Shown piece after piece: positions 8,578 through 17,272 of a DNA stretch of 64,000 bases (position 1 is the first letter of the stretch; each line of letters opens with the position of its first letter). A program made the translations under genes and the position numbers. Under the pieces are notes generated by a model, which was given only the letters and a program-made list of their open reading frames with translations, was not told where the DNA came from and did no database searches. The DNA comes from Paenibacillus lemnae. Lineage in GTDB: Bacteria > Bacillota > Bacilli > Paenibacillales > Paenibacillaceae. The stretch spans positions 62,001 to 126,000 of the forward strand of contig NZ_JABBPN010000011.1 of assembly GCF_012933385.1 (NCBI RefSeq), written 5' to 3'.

Positions 8578-9303
8578 ATGGAGCGTGAAAGTATCAAACG
8601 GGACCATCTTCATATTTCAGGATTTGGGAAAGCGGCAGGCGGATACTATGACAAGGTTCAATTCGACGGAGCCTGCAGTGTAGGAGGGGATCTGGACTGC
8701 AGGAAGTTTACAGCCAATGGTTCCGTCACGGTGAATGGCTCGCTGACTGCTGAGAAGATGACGATCAACGGTACAGGTACCATTGAAGGACCCGTGGATG
8801 CACTGGAGATTCAGGTGAGCGGGAATGCTTCGATAAAAGGAGAGGCCCGGACACGAAAGCTGGAGGTCAGCGGGCGCGCCCATGTGCACGGCCGGCTGTC
8901 AGCTGGAGAAGTCGAGATTACAGGGCGGCTGATTGCCAGGGAGCTGCATACAGGCAGGCTGAAGGTCAAGGGCGGCTTCAAGATCGACGAACGGCTTCAG
9001 GCAGACGTTATCAAGATCAAACTGTACGACCGCTGTGAAGCGGGTGAAATCTACGGCAGTGATATTTCAGTGCTGAAAAAAGGGAAGAAGCTGTGGGAGC
9101 ATTTGTCGCTCACCTTCCGGCCGATCATCTTGAAAGCCCGTGTTATTGAGGGGAACAATGTAGAGATCAGCTATACAGAAGGGGAGCTCGTTCGGGGCGG
9201 AAGGGTGTGGATCGGACCGGAATGCCGTATCGGATTGGTGGAATACAAAGAAGAACTGGTTGTTGATCCATCTGCCGTCATCGGGGAGACACGCAAAATA
9301 TAA
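8578..9303 (+). CDS. Bactofilin (polymer-forming cytoskeletal protein)
   Basis: A 241-residue protein whose middle (about 20-160) is a right-handed beta-helix with short repeats such as VGGDLDCRKFTANGSVTVNG and VSGRAHVHGRLSAGEVEITGRL, the hallmark of the bactofilin family. Bactofilins polymerise without nucleotide and place wall enzymes or polar machines. The C-terminal 80 residues (after DRCEAGEIYGSDISVLKKGKK) resemble the YhbD/YceL-type extension of Bacillales members. GGAGGG at 8567-8572 selects ATG 8578. It follows the pilus operon after a terminator, so a role in placing pili is possible but unproven. Confidence 0.85.
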   Translation: MERESIKRDHLHISGFGKAAGGYYDKVQFDGACSVGGDLDCRKFTANGSVTVNGSLTAEKMTINGTGTIEGPVDALEIQVSGNASIKGEARTRKLEVSGRAHVHGRLSAGEVEITGRLIARELHTGRLKVKGGFKIDERLQADVIKIKLYDRCEAGEIYGSDISVLKKGKKLWEHLSLTFRPIILKARVIEGNNVEISYTEGELVRGGRVWIGPECRIGLVEYKEELVVDPSAVIGETRKI

Positions 9304-9344
9304 GGACACTGGTAATACAGCTCTGCTGTGTCATAGAACAGATA

Positions 9345-9393
9345 AAGGCTTTCTCCAAGCGGCAGTCTGCCGGAGGAAAAAGCCTTCATTTAT
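9345..9393. terminator. Bidirectional terminator between bactofilin and vanW genes
   Basis: A long hairpin: AAGGCTTTCTCC (9345-9356) pairs with GGAAAAAGCCTT (9375-9386), with an inner CGGCAG/CTGCCG stem around 9366. Flanking T and A runs let it serve the two converging genes. Confidence 0.8.
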
Positions 9394-9417
9394 TATATGG
9401 TTCTGTCCTGGCGCGAA

Positions 9418-10848
9418 CTAAGGTCCGCTAACGCCGTCTTCGACGACAGGCGCCTTCGGAAAATCGCGGCTTCCTGGAATTTCACCTCGTGTCGGATTCA
9501 TGCCGATGAGGCTGCTCTGTCCCCTGTACACATCCCGTGAGATGATTTCCCGCTTCAAGACCTTGCCGTTTACCCGCTTCACCCGATAGGTTTCTACAAT
9601 ATACCCCGGCTTGCCCGGTTGAAGAACTTTGCGCTGCCCCGGGGCCAGAGAGGAATCACGGACATATTTTTGCGGTGCAGGGATGTTCTCAATCGTCTTG
9701 GTTTCCAGGTAATAAACTGTATCCTTCGGAAAGGTGCCGAAAAACTTGATGGTGACGCTCTTGCCGATCACCTGGGCCCGCAGCAGCAGATGCTTGCCGG
9801 TATTGTTGCGGAAGCGGAAATTGATGGCTCCCTCTGCATAGGTGGCATCTCTTCCCTTGGATACATAATTCACCGGAAGTGAATGGTTCCGCCGCTCCAC
9901 AACCTCCAGGCCGGTGAGCAGCACCGCATTATACAGTGTACTGGACACTTGGCAGATTCCCCCGCCGATCCCAGGCACCAGCCGTCCGCTGATGATGACG
10001 GGCGCTTCCCGGAACCCGTACTCTTTTTGTGCCTTGGCAATGACCTCGGCATAGTTGAACACATCCCCCGGTTTCAAAATAATTCCGTCCACGGCTTGGG
10101 CCGCCGAAGTGACGTTATGGACCCTTCCGGGTCCGCTGGCGCCAAGATAGGTTGAGAATTCCATGATCTTGCGTTCAATGCCCTCATCCTTGAGTGAAGA
10201 TAAAGTGACCTCAGGCTCGATCGGTTCCAGCGGCAGCTCTATGTTGATGATCTCCTTCTGGTCCGGGGAATGAAACTGCTTCGTTCCGGGAAGAGCGGCC
10301 GTAAACATATCTTGAAGCCGCATCCACCCAATCCGCAGCGACGTTTTCCCCGGTGTATAGGTTACGGCATCCCCCTTGATACTCCTCATGGCGTTAACCG
10401 GATCTCCGAACCGTTCTCTTTCCCACTCGGTGTTCAGCCTCTGCTTCAGTAGGCTCATATCCCAGTCCGCCGAGAAGGTCCACGACTTTTGGAACCGGTA
10501 TCGGTACAGCGCACGCTTCAAGACATGTCCCTCCTGAAGCTGGAGGACTGCCTTGGTGAAGTCATCTGCCTCATAGGAGACGCCGGCTTCCGCAAGTGTC
10601 ATGATTTCCGGCTTTCCGGCATCCGGGAGCCCTCCAAATTCCACCTTCAGCTGTTTCATGGCAGCGAGCCGGTGTTCCAGCTCGCTGAGCACTTGTTCTG
10701 CTTTAAGTTTACCCACGTTCCAGCCGGACAGCTGCACCCCTTTAGGCAGCTGTTTTTGACCGCTATACAGCCATAATCCTCCGTAAATCAGCGAACACAT
10801 CAGCAGTATGCTGATGAGCACAATCAGAGCCAAATGAAGTTTTTTCAT
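9418..10848 (-). CDS. VanW family protein with N-terminal membrane anchor
   Basis: A 476-residue envelope protein. Residues about 7-28 are a signal anchor. Next comes a region resembling the peptidoglycan-binding PG_binding_4 domain (about 60-200), then the VanW domain (about 225-350) with its conserved stretches GDVFNYAEVI, GGGICQVSSTLYNAVL and ERRNHSLPVNYV. The C terminus (YLETKTIENIPAP to ISRDVYR) looks like a G5-type beta domain. VanW proteins are widespread in Bacillales; the biochemical role is not established. The frame begins at a TTG at 10854, but AAAGGTGG is immediately before it and fits ATG 10848 with six bases of spacing. Confidence 0.85.
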   Translation of the reverse strand: MKKLHLALIVLISILLMCSLIYGGLWLYSGQKQLPKGVQLSGWNVGKLKAEQVLSELEHRLAAMKQLKVEFGGLPDAGKPEIMTLAEAGVSYEADDFTKAVLQLQEGHVLKRALYRYRFQKSWTFSADWDMSLLKQRLNTEWERERFGDPVNAMRSIKGDAVTYTPGKTSLRIGWMRLQDMFTAALPGTKQFHSPDQKEIINIELPLEPIEPEVTLSSLKDEGIERKIMEFSTYLGASGPGRVHNVTSAAQAVDGIILKPGDVFNYAEVIAKAQKEYGFREAPVIISGRLVPGIGGGICQVSSTLYNAVLLTGLEVVERRNHSLPVNYVSKGRDATYAEGAINFRFRNNTGKHLLLRAQVIGKSVTIKFFGTFPKDTVYYLETKTIENIPAPQKYVRDSSLAPGQRKVLQPGKPGYIVETYRVKRVNGKVLKREIISRDVYRGQSSLIGMNPTRGEIPGSRDFPKAPVVEDGVSGP

Positions 10849-10941
10849 GAGCAACCACCTTTTTCACTTCTTGTTAACCGGAGTTCAAGCACATTTAAAT
10901 GTATATGTCACGATCTGCTCAAACTTTCGGCTACTCAAAAG

Positions 10942-10957
10942 GTAACAAATTTGTTAC
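10942..10957. promoter_or_regulatory. 16-base perfect palindrome between vanW and ftsE
   Basis: GTAACAAATTTGTTAC is a perfect dyad in the divergent region, 94 bases before the vanW start and 100 before the ftsE start. Its half-site suggests a dimeric repressor or activator. I cannot name the regulator. Confidence 0.5.
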
Positions 10958-11056
10958 AATGGTCTTTGTCATGAGGAATTTTCATGCATTTTAAAGGAAT
11001 TCCTTGGAAGGTGTCGAATAGTAAAAAGGGCTAATCAAGTAATGGGAAGTGATGAA

Positions 11057-11743
11057 GTGATCGAAATGCAGGATGTGTGGAAGAGCTATCCGAACGGAGC
11101 CCATGCACTTCAGGGAGTTTCGGTGAAGATCGACCGCAACGAGTTCGTTTACGTCGTCGGACCGTCCGGCGCAGGTAAATCGACATTTATGAAATTGATA
11201 TATAGAGAAGAAGTTCCCACTAAAGGACAAATATCCGTCAACGGATTTAATATTGGGAAGCTGAAGCCGCGTAAGATCCCTTACGTACGCCGTAACATCG
11301 GGGTCGTGTTCCAGGATTTTCGTCTTCTGCCGAAGCTGACCGCATATGAGAACGTGGCATTTGCCATGGAAGTTATCGAAACACCCACGAAGCAGATGAA
11401 GAAAAGGGTTATGGAAGTTTTGGAACTGGTTGGCCTGAGAGAGAAGGCGGGCCGTCAGCCTGCACAGTTATCGGGCGGGGAGCAGCAGCGGATTGCGATC
11501 GCCAGAGCGATTGTGAACAATCCATCCGTGATCATTGCGGATGAGCCCACCGGGAACCTGGATCCTGAAACATCATGGGACATCATGCAGCTGCTGGACG
11601 AGATTAACTTCCGGGGCACAACGATCGTCATGGCTACTCACAATAAAGATATTGTGAACAAAATGCGCAAGCGTGTTATCGCCATCGAGAACGGACAGAT
11701 TGTCCGGGATCAGGTGAGAGGGGAGTATGGATATGACTTTTAG
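11057..11743 (+). CDS. ftsE: Cell division ABC transporter ATPase FtsE
   Basis: Cytoplasmic ATPase that drives conformational change in FtsX to activate a wall hydrolase. Walker A is GPSGAGKST, the signature is LSGGEQQR, and Walker B is VIIADEPTGNLD; the Q-loop region VGVVFQDFRLLPKLTAYENV is typical of FtsE. Starting at GTG 11057 (IEMQDVWKSYPNG) gives 228 residues, the usual length; an in-frame ATG at 11042 would add five residues. It overlaps ftsX by 11 bases. Confidence 0.95.
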   Translation: MIEMQDVWKSYPNGAHALQGVSVKIDRNEFVYVVGPSGAGKSTFMKLIYREEVPTKGQISVNGFNIGKLKPRKIPYVRRNIGVVFQDFRLLPKLTAYENVAFAMEVIETPTKQMKKRVMEVLELVGLREKAGRQPAQLSGGEQQRIAIARAIVNNPSVIIADEPTGNLDPETSWDIMQLLDEINFRGTTIVMATHNKDIVNKMRKRVIAIENGQIVRDQVRGEYGYDF

Positions 11744-12650
11744 AACCTTTCTCCGGCACATGCGGGAAGGAGTCAAGAGTATATTCAGAAACGGATGGAT
11801 GTCCGTGGCTTCGATTACTTCCATTGTCATATCGCTATTTATTTTAGGTGTGTTTATTTTACTGGTATTGAATGTTAATGCTTTAGCCGATAAAGCCGAT
11901 AGTAATGTACAGGTGAGCGCATATCTCAACCTGAATGTAGATCAGGAACTGCGCGAGCGAGTAGAGAAAGAGATCGCCATCATGCCGGAAGTGAAGGAGA
12001 TTCGATTCGTTTCCAAGGATGAAGGCATGAAGGATCTGACAGAGAGTTTTGGCACGGAAGGGCAAGATCTGCTGGATGGTTTTACGAACGAGGATACGAA
12101 CCCGCTGCCAGATTCCTTTATCATTAATGTGGTCGAGCCGACAACCGTGCCGGCAGTGGCCCAGAAGGTAGAGAGTCTCAACGAAACCTATCCGGAGAAA
12201 CCGATTATGCGGGTGAAATACGGAGAAGGTACGGTAGAGAAGCTGTTTGAAATTACGAAATACGTACGGAATATCGGGTTTATTTTTGTAGCCGGATTGG
12301 GATTAATGTCCATGTTTCTGATCTCCAACACGATTCGGGTGACCATACTGGCACGTCGGCGTGAGATCAGTATTATGAAGCTGGTGGGAGCCACCAACAC
12401 CTTTATCCGCTGGCCATTTTTTGTGGAAGGAGCCCTGATTGGATTGATCGGTTCACTGATTACCGTCGGTGCTTTGTTCCTTGGCTACAGCCAGCTGCAT
12501 CAAGCTTTGATTGGAGATATAACCTTGTCACAGAGTCTGATCCCGCTGAGCGAGATTTGGCACCTGCTGGGAGGCCTGCTCCTGCTGCTCGGAATGCTGA
12601 TTGGTATATGGGGCAGTACGATGTCGATACGCAAGTCTCTAAAAGTTTAA
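11733..12650 (+). CDS. ftsX: Cell division membrane protein FtsX
   Basis: A 305-residue permease-like protein with the FtsX layout: a short cytoplasmic N terminus, a first helix (about residues 23-45), a large extracellular domain (about 50-170) that recruits the hydrolase, then three helices, with the core NIGFIFVAGLGLMSMFLISNTIRVTILARRREISIMKLVGAT. GGGGAG just upstream fits ATG 11733 (seven-base spacing) better than ATG 11727. Overlap with ftsE indicates translational coupling. Confidence 0.95.
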   Translation: MTFRTFLRHMREGVKSIFRNGWMSVASITSIVISLFILGVFILLVLNVNALADKADSNVQVSAYLNLNVDQELRERVEKEIAIMPEVKEIRFVSKDEGMKDLTESFGTEGQDLLDGFTNEDTNPLPDSFIINVVEPTTVPAVAQKVESLNETYPEKPIMRVKYGEGTVEKLFEITKYVRNIGFIFVAGLGLMSMFLISNTIRVTILARRREISIMKLVGATNTFIRWPFFVEGALIGLIGSLITVGALFLGYSQLHQALIGDITLSQSLIPLSEIWHLLGGLLLLLGMLIGIWGSTMSIRKSLKV

Positions 12651-12713
12651 GCTGAATCAATTGGATCATGAGATCCTGAACAATAGATTTTCGAAAAGGA
12701 TGGGGAGTGCACG

Positions 12714-14063
12714 TTGAAAAAGATCGCCGCCGGATTAGCCGCTTTATTATTAACCGCCGTCGTTGCAGGGCCCTCTGCCGGATTAGCCGAAAGCAAAACT
12801 TCCGCCGATGTGGACCGTGAGTTAAAAGCTCTTCAGAGTGAGGTTCAGCAGGCCCGTAAGCAAAAAAGCAAAGCGGCCGATGAGAAGCAGGAAGCGCAGC
12901 ATTACAAAAATAAAACAACACACAATCTCCAGTATGTCATGGAACAGATTGATTCTGTCAGCAATCAGCTGAGCAAAATCACGATGCAGATTGATGAAAC
13001 GGAACAAGGCCTGCAAATCACAGCGGACGAGCTTCAAGCCGCCCAGGATCGTATTGCAGCCCGTGAGAAGCTGCTGGAGCAGCGCATTCGCCTCATCTAT
13101 ATGGATGGCGAAGTGTCCTATCTGGATGTTCTGTTGTCCTCAACGAGCTTTACGGATTTCCTGGATCGCGCAGACTCACTGAAAACGATTGTGGATCAGG
13201 ATCAGGATCTGCTGGTACAGCATAAACAGGACAAAATTCTGGTTCTGGACAAGAAGAAAGAACTGGAAGGCCAATATGCCAAAGCGAAGAATTTGTACGC
13301 ACAGATGGAAGACCGCAAGAGCGAACTCGCCGCAAAAGAGAAAGAAAAGCGGGTCCTTATAGCACAGTATGACCAAAAGATTGAAATCTCAGACGAGATT
13401 TCGGCAGAGCAGGAACAGATGCTGGTTCAGCTGGCAACCAAACGCTCCAAGCTTCAGCAGGAGCGCAACAAGCTGGCTGCTGAAGAGGCTGCACGCCGCG
13501 CCGCAGCAGCGAAAGCTGCTGCTGAAGCCCGGGCACGTGCAGCTGCTGCGAAAGCTGCTGCTCAGAAGGCGGCTGCAGAGAAGGCTGCCGCTCAGAGGGC
13601 AGCCGCCAACAAAAAGGCTGCGCCAAGCGCCTTGGGCGGAAGCAGCCGTGCAACCTTTAATGGTACTGGCGGACCTCTCGCCACACCGGTTTCAGGATCT
13701 TATCTGTCCTCGAACTATGGATACCGTACGCATCCGGTGACGGGCCAGAGATCATCGATGCATACAGGCGTCGATTTCGCTGCAAGAGAAGGCACGGATA
13801 TTCGTGCAGCAGAAGGCGGTACAGTCATACTCGCCGAATGGTGGAGCACGTACGGAAATGCAGTCATTATCGACCATGGCGATGGCTTATGGACGCTGTA
13901 TGGCCATATCCGCAATGGCGGTACTGTCGTATCTGAAGGACAGCAGGTAAGCCGGGGCCAGAAAATTGCTGAGGTCGGATCTACCGGCCGGAGCACAGGA
14001 CCGCATCTTCATTTTGAAGTCAGAGTTAACGGATCGCCAGTGAATCCGACACCTTATTTATAG
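12714..14063 (+). CDS. EnvC-like coiled-coil M23 murein endopeptidase
   Basis: Secreted 449-residue protein, likely the hydrolase switched on by FtsEX. Residues 1-26 are a signal peptide. Residues about 30-250 form a long coiled coil like the FtsX-binding helices of EnvC and related activators. An Ala/Lys-rich linker (about 255-300) follows, then an M23 (LytM) domain at 325-449. The zinc-site motifs are present: HTGVD and HLHFE, with the upstream YRTHPVTG. EnvC of E. coli has lost its zinc ligands, while this copy looks catalytic. The start is TTG 12714 with GGGGAG upstream. It lies 63 bases after ftsX. In Bacillus subtilis the FtsEX client is CwlO, an NlpC/P60 enzyme, so a different enzyme class appears to fill the role here. 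Confidence 0.88.
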   Translation: MKKIAAGLAALLLTAVVAGPSAGLAESKTSADVDRELKALQSEVQQARKQKSKAADEKQEAQHYKNKTTHNLQYVMEQIDSVSNQLSKITMQIDETEQGLQITADELQAAQDRIAAREKLLEQRIRLIYMDGEVSYLDVLLSSTSFTDFLDRADSLKTIVDQDQDLLVQHKQDKILVLDKKKELEGQYAKAKNLYAQMEDRKSELAAKEKEKRVLIAQYDQKIEISDEISAEQEQMLVQLATKRSKLQQERNKLAAEEAARRAAAAKAAAEARARAAAAKAAAQKAAAEKAAAQRAAANKKAAPSALGGSSRATFNGTGGPLATPVSGSYLSSNYGYRTHPVTGQRSSMHTGVDFAAREGTDIRAAEGGTVILAEWWSTYGNAVIIDHGDGLWTLYGHIRNGGTVVSEGQQVSRGQKIAEVGSTGRSTGPHLHFEVRVNGSPVNPTPYL

Positions 14064-14184
14064 TCATTGATCATCAGTAACAGAAAGCCGTTGTATAAAT
14101 ATTCCCCGGAAGTCTATCATATACTAGGATGACCGGGATGCTGCGTAGTGTTATGCTGAAATGTACAAAGGCGGTGAGATCAGG

Positions 14185-15651
14185 ATGAAGAAAAGAACGG
14201 TGTTGTTTTTGGTAATGGCCTCCATGCTGTGCGGCGTCATGCTGACCATGGTGTTTATGCAGCTGCCGAATACAGCGGGACCCAATGCTGGCGGTGAAGG
14301 TCTCTTGGCCAGTATCAGCAAAAAGGGACTGGAGCAGGAAGAAGCTCAAAAGCTGGGTACAGCTCTGGATATTATCGAAAGCAACTATTATAAGGACGTT
14401 GATCGGGACAAGCTCCTTGACGGCGCGATCAACGGGATGATGGAATCGCTCGGCGATCCGTACTCCAATTATATGGGGAAGGTTACCGCGGAACATTTTG
14501 AAGAGAGCATTGAAGGCTCTTTTAGTGGAATCGGTGCCGAGGTATCCTCCGTGGATGGTAATGTAGAGGTTGTATCTCCGATCAAGAATTCCCCGGCCGA
14601 TAAGGCGGGAATTCGGGCCAAGGACGTGATCCTGTCGGTCAATGGAGAATCGCTGCAGGGGCTGGAGCTGAACGCAGCCGTAGCCAAGATACGGGGACCT
14701 AAGGGCTCTAAAGCTGTTCTGAAAGTAAAACGTCCCGGAGCTGCAGAAAGTATCGAATTTGTGATCATTCGGGATGATGTGGATCTGGAAACGGTCAATG
14801 CCCGGCTGGAGAAAAACGGGGTCGGTGTTATCGAGATCACTCAATTTTCATTGAATACGGGTGAGCGCTTCAATCAGGAACTGAAATCTCTGGAAGATCA
14901 GGGCATGAAAGGGCTTGTTATTGATGTACGCAACAATCCGGGCGGTGTGCTCTCGGTCGTTATCGATATTGCAGAGCAGTTCGTACCGAAAGATAAGCTG
15001 ATCGTGCAGGTGGAAGACAAGGACGGCAAGCGGGAGAAGCATCCTTCTAAAGGTGACTCCAAGCCTTATCCTGTCGTGCTGTTAATGAACAAGGGCAGTG
15101 CCAGTGCTTCGGAGATTCTGGCAGGGGCGCTGCAGCAGTCAGCCGGAGCTGTGCTGATTGGGGATCATTCTTTCGGTAAAGGAACGGTGCAGACCAGCTT
15201 TGACAAGCAGTTCGGGGACGGAAGCCTGTTAAAGGTAACGATCGCGAAATGGCTGACACCGAATGGCTCCTGGATCCATGAGAAAGGCATTGAACCGGAT
15301 CAGAAGGTCCTTCAGCCGGATTACTTCTCCGCCGCGCCTTTGGACAAGAAGAAATCCTTGAAATACGACATGAACAATTCAGATGTGATGAATGCTCAGA
15401 TCATGCTGGAAGCGGTCGGTTTCAAACCGGGCCGGAAAGACGGTTATTTTGATCGGGCGACGGAAAAAGCAGTGAAGGATTTCCAGTCGAAGCATAAGCT
15501 GAAGTCCGACGGTGTGGTGAATGCGGCGACCGCAGAAGCACTGGAAGCCGATCTGATCAAATCAATTCAGGATCCGGCGAATGATACACAGCTGAAAAGC
15601 GGAATTGCTGAAGTGGTGAAGGAAATCAAGAGTCAGGCGTCGAACAAGTAA
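14185..15651 (+). CDS. ctpB: Carboxyl-terminal processing protease, S41 family (CtpB-like)
   Basis: Membrane-anchored, secreted serine protease of 488 residues. A signal anchor (about 5-25) is followed by the S41 N-terminal helical region, a PDZ domain (about 95-170, GSFSGIGAEVSSVDGNVEVV onward) and the protease core. Probable catalytic Ser307 lies in GSASASEIL and Lys332 in FGKGTVQT; their spacing of 25 equals that of the B. subtilis CtpB pair. A C-terminal PG_binding_1 domain (about 395-455) would hold it at the wall. CtpB cleaves SpoIVFA during sporulation, but vegetative substrates are also possible. ATG 14185 is preferred to the in-frame ATG 14161 because AGGCGGTGA precedes it. Ends at a strong terminator. 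Confidence 0.9.
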   Translation: MKKRTVLFLVMASMLCGVMLTMVFMQLPNTAGPNAGGEGLLASISKKGLEQEEAQKLGTALDIIESNYYKDVDRDKLLDGAINGMMESLGDPYSNYMGKVTAEHFEESIEGSFSGIGAEVSSVDGNVEVVSPIKNSPADKAGIRAKDVILSVNGESLQGLELNAAVAKIRGPKGSKAVLKVKRPGAAESIEFVIIRDDVDLETVNARLEKNGVGVIEITQFSLNTGERFNQELKSLEDQGMKGLVIDVRNNPGGVLSVVIDIAEQFVPKDKLIVQVEDKDGKREKHPSKGDSKPYPVVLLMNKGSASASEILAGALQQSAGAVLIGDHSFGKGTVQTSFDKQFGDGSLLKVTIAKWLTPNGSWIHEKGIEPDQKVLQPDYFSAAPLDKKKSLKYDMNNSDVMNAQIMLEAVGFKPGRKDGYFDRATEKAVKDFQSKHKLKSDGVVNAATAEALEADLIKSIQDPANDTQLKSGIAEVVKEIKSQASNK

Positions 15652-15681
15652 GAAGGCTGAATTCAGCCTTCTTTTTTTCTT
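15651..15681 (+). terminator. Rho-independent terminator after ctpB
   Basis: AGAAGGCTGAA directly joined to TTCAGCCTTCT makes a perfect 11-pair inverted repeat followed by a run of T. It overlaps the last base of the stop codon. Confidence 0.85.
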
Positions 15682-15819
15682 GAGTAATTGTGAGTAACAT
15701 AACAGGTAGTCAACTTGCAGCGGGTCCGGAGCGTGAGGACAGATCAGATTTTTTTACAGCAAAGACAAGACATCATGACAGATCTGCCAATACGTCTTGA
15801 GGAGAAGGAGTGAATCAGG

Positions 15820-17172
15820 TTGGATACAGCGATGGAATGGATTTGGATGGTGCTGGACGCAGGACTTTCTCTGCTGGCACAGCCCTTTTACTATATTTCG
15901 GTGGTGATCATTGCGCTGCTGTACCGCAGACAGGTACTACTGGAGCGCAAGCTGTTTCACGTGCGTGTGAACGGCTGGGAGACACAGACCCTGCGCACCA
16001 TAGCCGGAGGAATCATTGCAGGGATCGGGGTCTCGATCGTTATGGCATTTCTAGGGATCACCCTGACCCTGGGAGCGGTATTATGTATCTGGGCTGCGAC
16101 CCTGCTGCTGATGCTGTTCCGTGTTCGGTTTTTATGTTTTGCCTATGCGATTTCTCTGCTGGGTGTGCTGCAATTTATGCTGGGATGGTTTCCAAAGTTT
16201 CAGCCTGCAGGCTGGGGAGGCAGTATACAATCCGCCATCCTGGAACTGAATATTCCGGCACTGCTTGCCTTGGCCGCTGTCCTGCACTTTGCAGAGGCCA
16301 TACTGGTGCTGCGGCAGGGAAGCCGCTTTGCGACCCCTTTGTTTCTGGAAGGGAAGCGGGGTAAGCTCGTCGGCGGGTATCAGATGCAGAGTTTCTGGCC
16401 GCTGCCGCTGTTTCTGCTGATTCCGGCATCCGGCGGTCCGCTGCTGCCATGGACGCCGTTCTTCGGGGGCGAGGCCTGGCTGGGGGGCGTCAGTATAGCT
16501 GCCCTGCCGGTGCTGATTGGCTTCGGAGAAATGACGCAGAGCATGCTGCCACGGGATAAAGCATCTGTCAGTGCCAAACGGCTGGTCTTGTACAGTGCCG
16601 TTGTGCTGGCGCTGAGTATGCTGGCAGCTTGGTGGGCACCGCTGGTCATTGTTGCGGCGCTGACCGCGCTTGTGCTGCATGAAGGGCTGGTCTGGTTCAG
16701 CCGGTATGAGGAGCAGCAGCGCAGCCCGATTTTTGTACATCCTCCTAAAGGATTGAGAGTGCTGGCCGTGCTGCCGGGAAGTCCCGCAGATGAACTGGGC
16801 ATTCTGGCTGGCGAGACCATTCTGAAAGTGAATGGAACGCTGGTATATAACAAAGAGCAGCTGCATGCGGCGCTCCGGCAGAATGCCGCTTTTTGCAAGC
16901 TGGAGGTGCAGAACCACCAGGGCGAGAGCAAGTTCATGCAGCGGGCGATTTACTCAGGTGAGCATCATCAGCTGGGGGCGATCATCGCGCCGGATCCGGA
17001 TGCGGGACTTGCGGTTCGGCTGAAGCCGATCAGTGTGTTCGGGCTCCTGGGCATGAAGCTAAATCTGAAGAGCAAGAGCAGAGTCAGGGATTCATCCGGC
17101 ACAGAGAGCACAGAGCATTCAGGTGGAATACCGGATGGGCTGGCTCCGGATGACAGGAATCTGCATCTGTAA
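15820..17172 (+). CDS. minJ: MinJ-like polytopic PDZ protein (division-site topology)
   Basis: A 450-residue membrane protein with about eight hydrophobic segments spread over residues 10-300, then a cytoplasmic or juxtamembrane PDZ domain (about 308-375, LRVLAVLPGSPADELGILAGETILKVNG) and a polar tail. That layout, and its place directly after ctpB in the ftsEX region with uvrBA beyond, matches MinJ (YvjD) of B. subtilis, which bridges DivIVA and MinD. The start is TTG 15820 with AAGGAG at 15805-15810. Membrane sequences diverge quickly, so the name rests on synteny plus architecture. MinJ in B. subtilis is somewhat shorter. Confidence 0.78.
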   Translation: MDTAMEWIWMVLDAGLSLLAQPFYYISVVIIALLYRRQVLLERKLFHVRVNGWETQTLRTIAGGIIAGIGVSIVMAFLGITLTLGAVLCIWAATLLLMLFRVRFLCFAYAISLLGVLQFMLGWFPKFQPAGWGGSIQSAILELNIPALLALAAVLHFAEAILVLRQGSRFATPLFLEGKRGKLVGGYQMQSFWPLPLFLLIPASGGPLLPWTPFFGGEAWLGGVSIAALPVLIGFGEMTQSMLPRDKASVSAKRLVLYSAVVLALSMLAAWWAPLVIVAALTALVLHEGLVWFSRYEEQQRSPIFVHPPKGLRVLAVLPGSPADELGILAGETILKVNGTLVYNKEQLHAALRQNAAFCKLEVQNHQGESKFMQRAIYSGEHHQLGAIIAPDPDAGLAVRLKPISVFGLLGMKLNLKSKSRVRDSSGTESTEHSGGIPDGLAPDDRNLHL

Positions 17173-17188
17173 ATAATAGAAATGACTC

Positions 17189-17249
17189 AAAAAAAGACAT
17201 GGCGGTGTAAGAGGGAAGCTATCCCGGTACACTGACCATGTCTTTTTTG
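17189..17249. terminator. Bidirectional terminator between minJ and the response regulator
   Basis: AAAAAAGACATGG (17190-17202) pairs with CCATGTCTTTTTT (17236-17248), extended inward by CGGTGTA/TACACTG. A/T runs on both sides serve the converging transcripts. Confidence 0.85.
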
Positions 17250-17272
17250 CGTATGGCTTTAAGCGATTAACT

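Noticed and set aside
15682..15819. A second regulatory dyad (CAGATC and GATCTG) before minJ
   Set aside because: Arms are six bases and over 40 bases apart, which is expected by chance.
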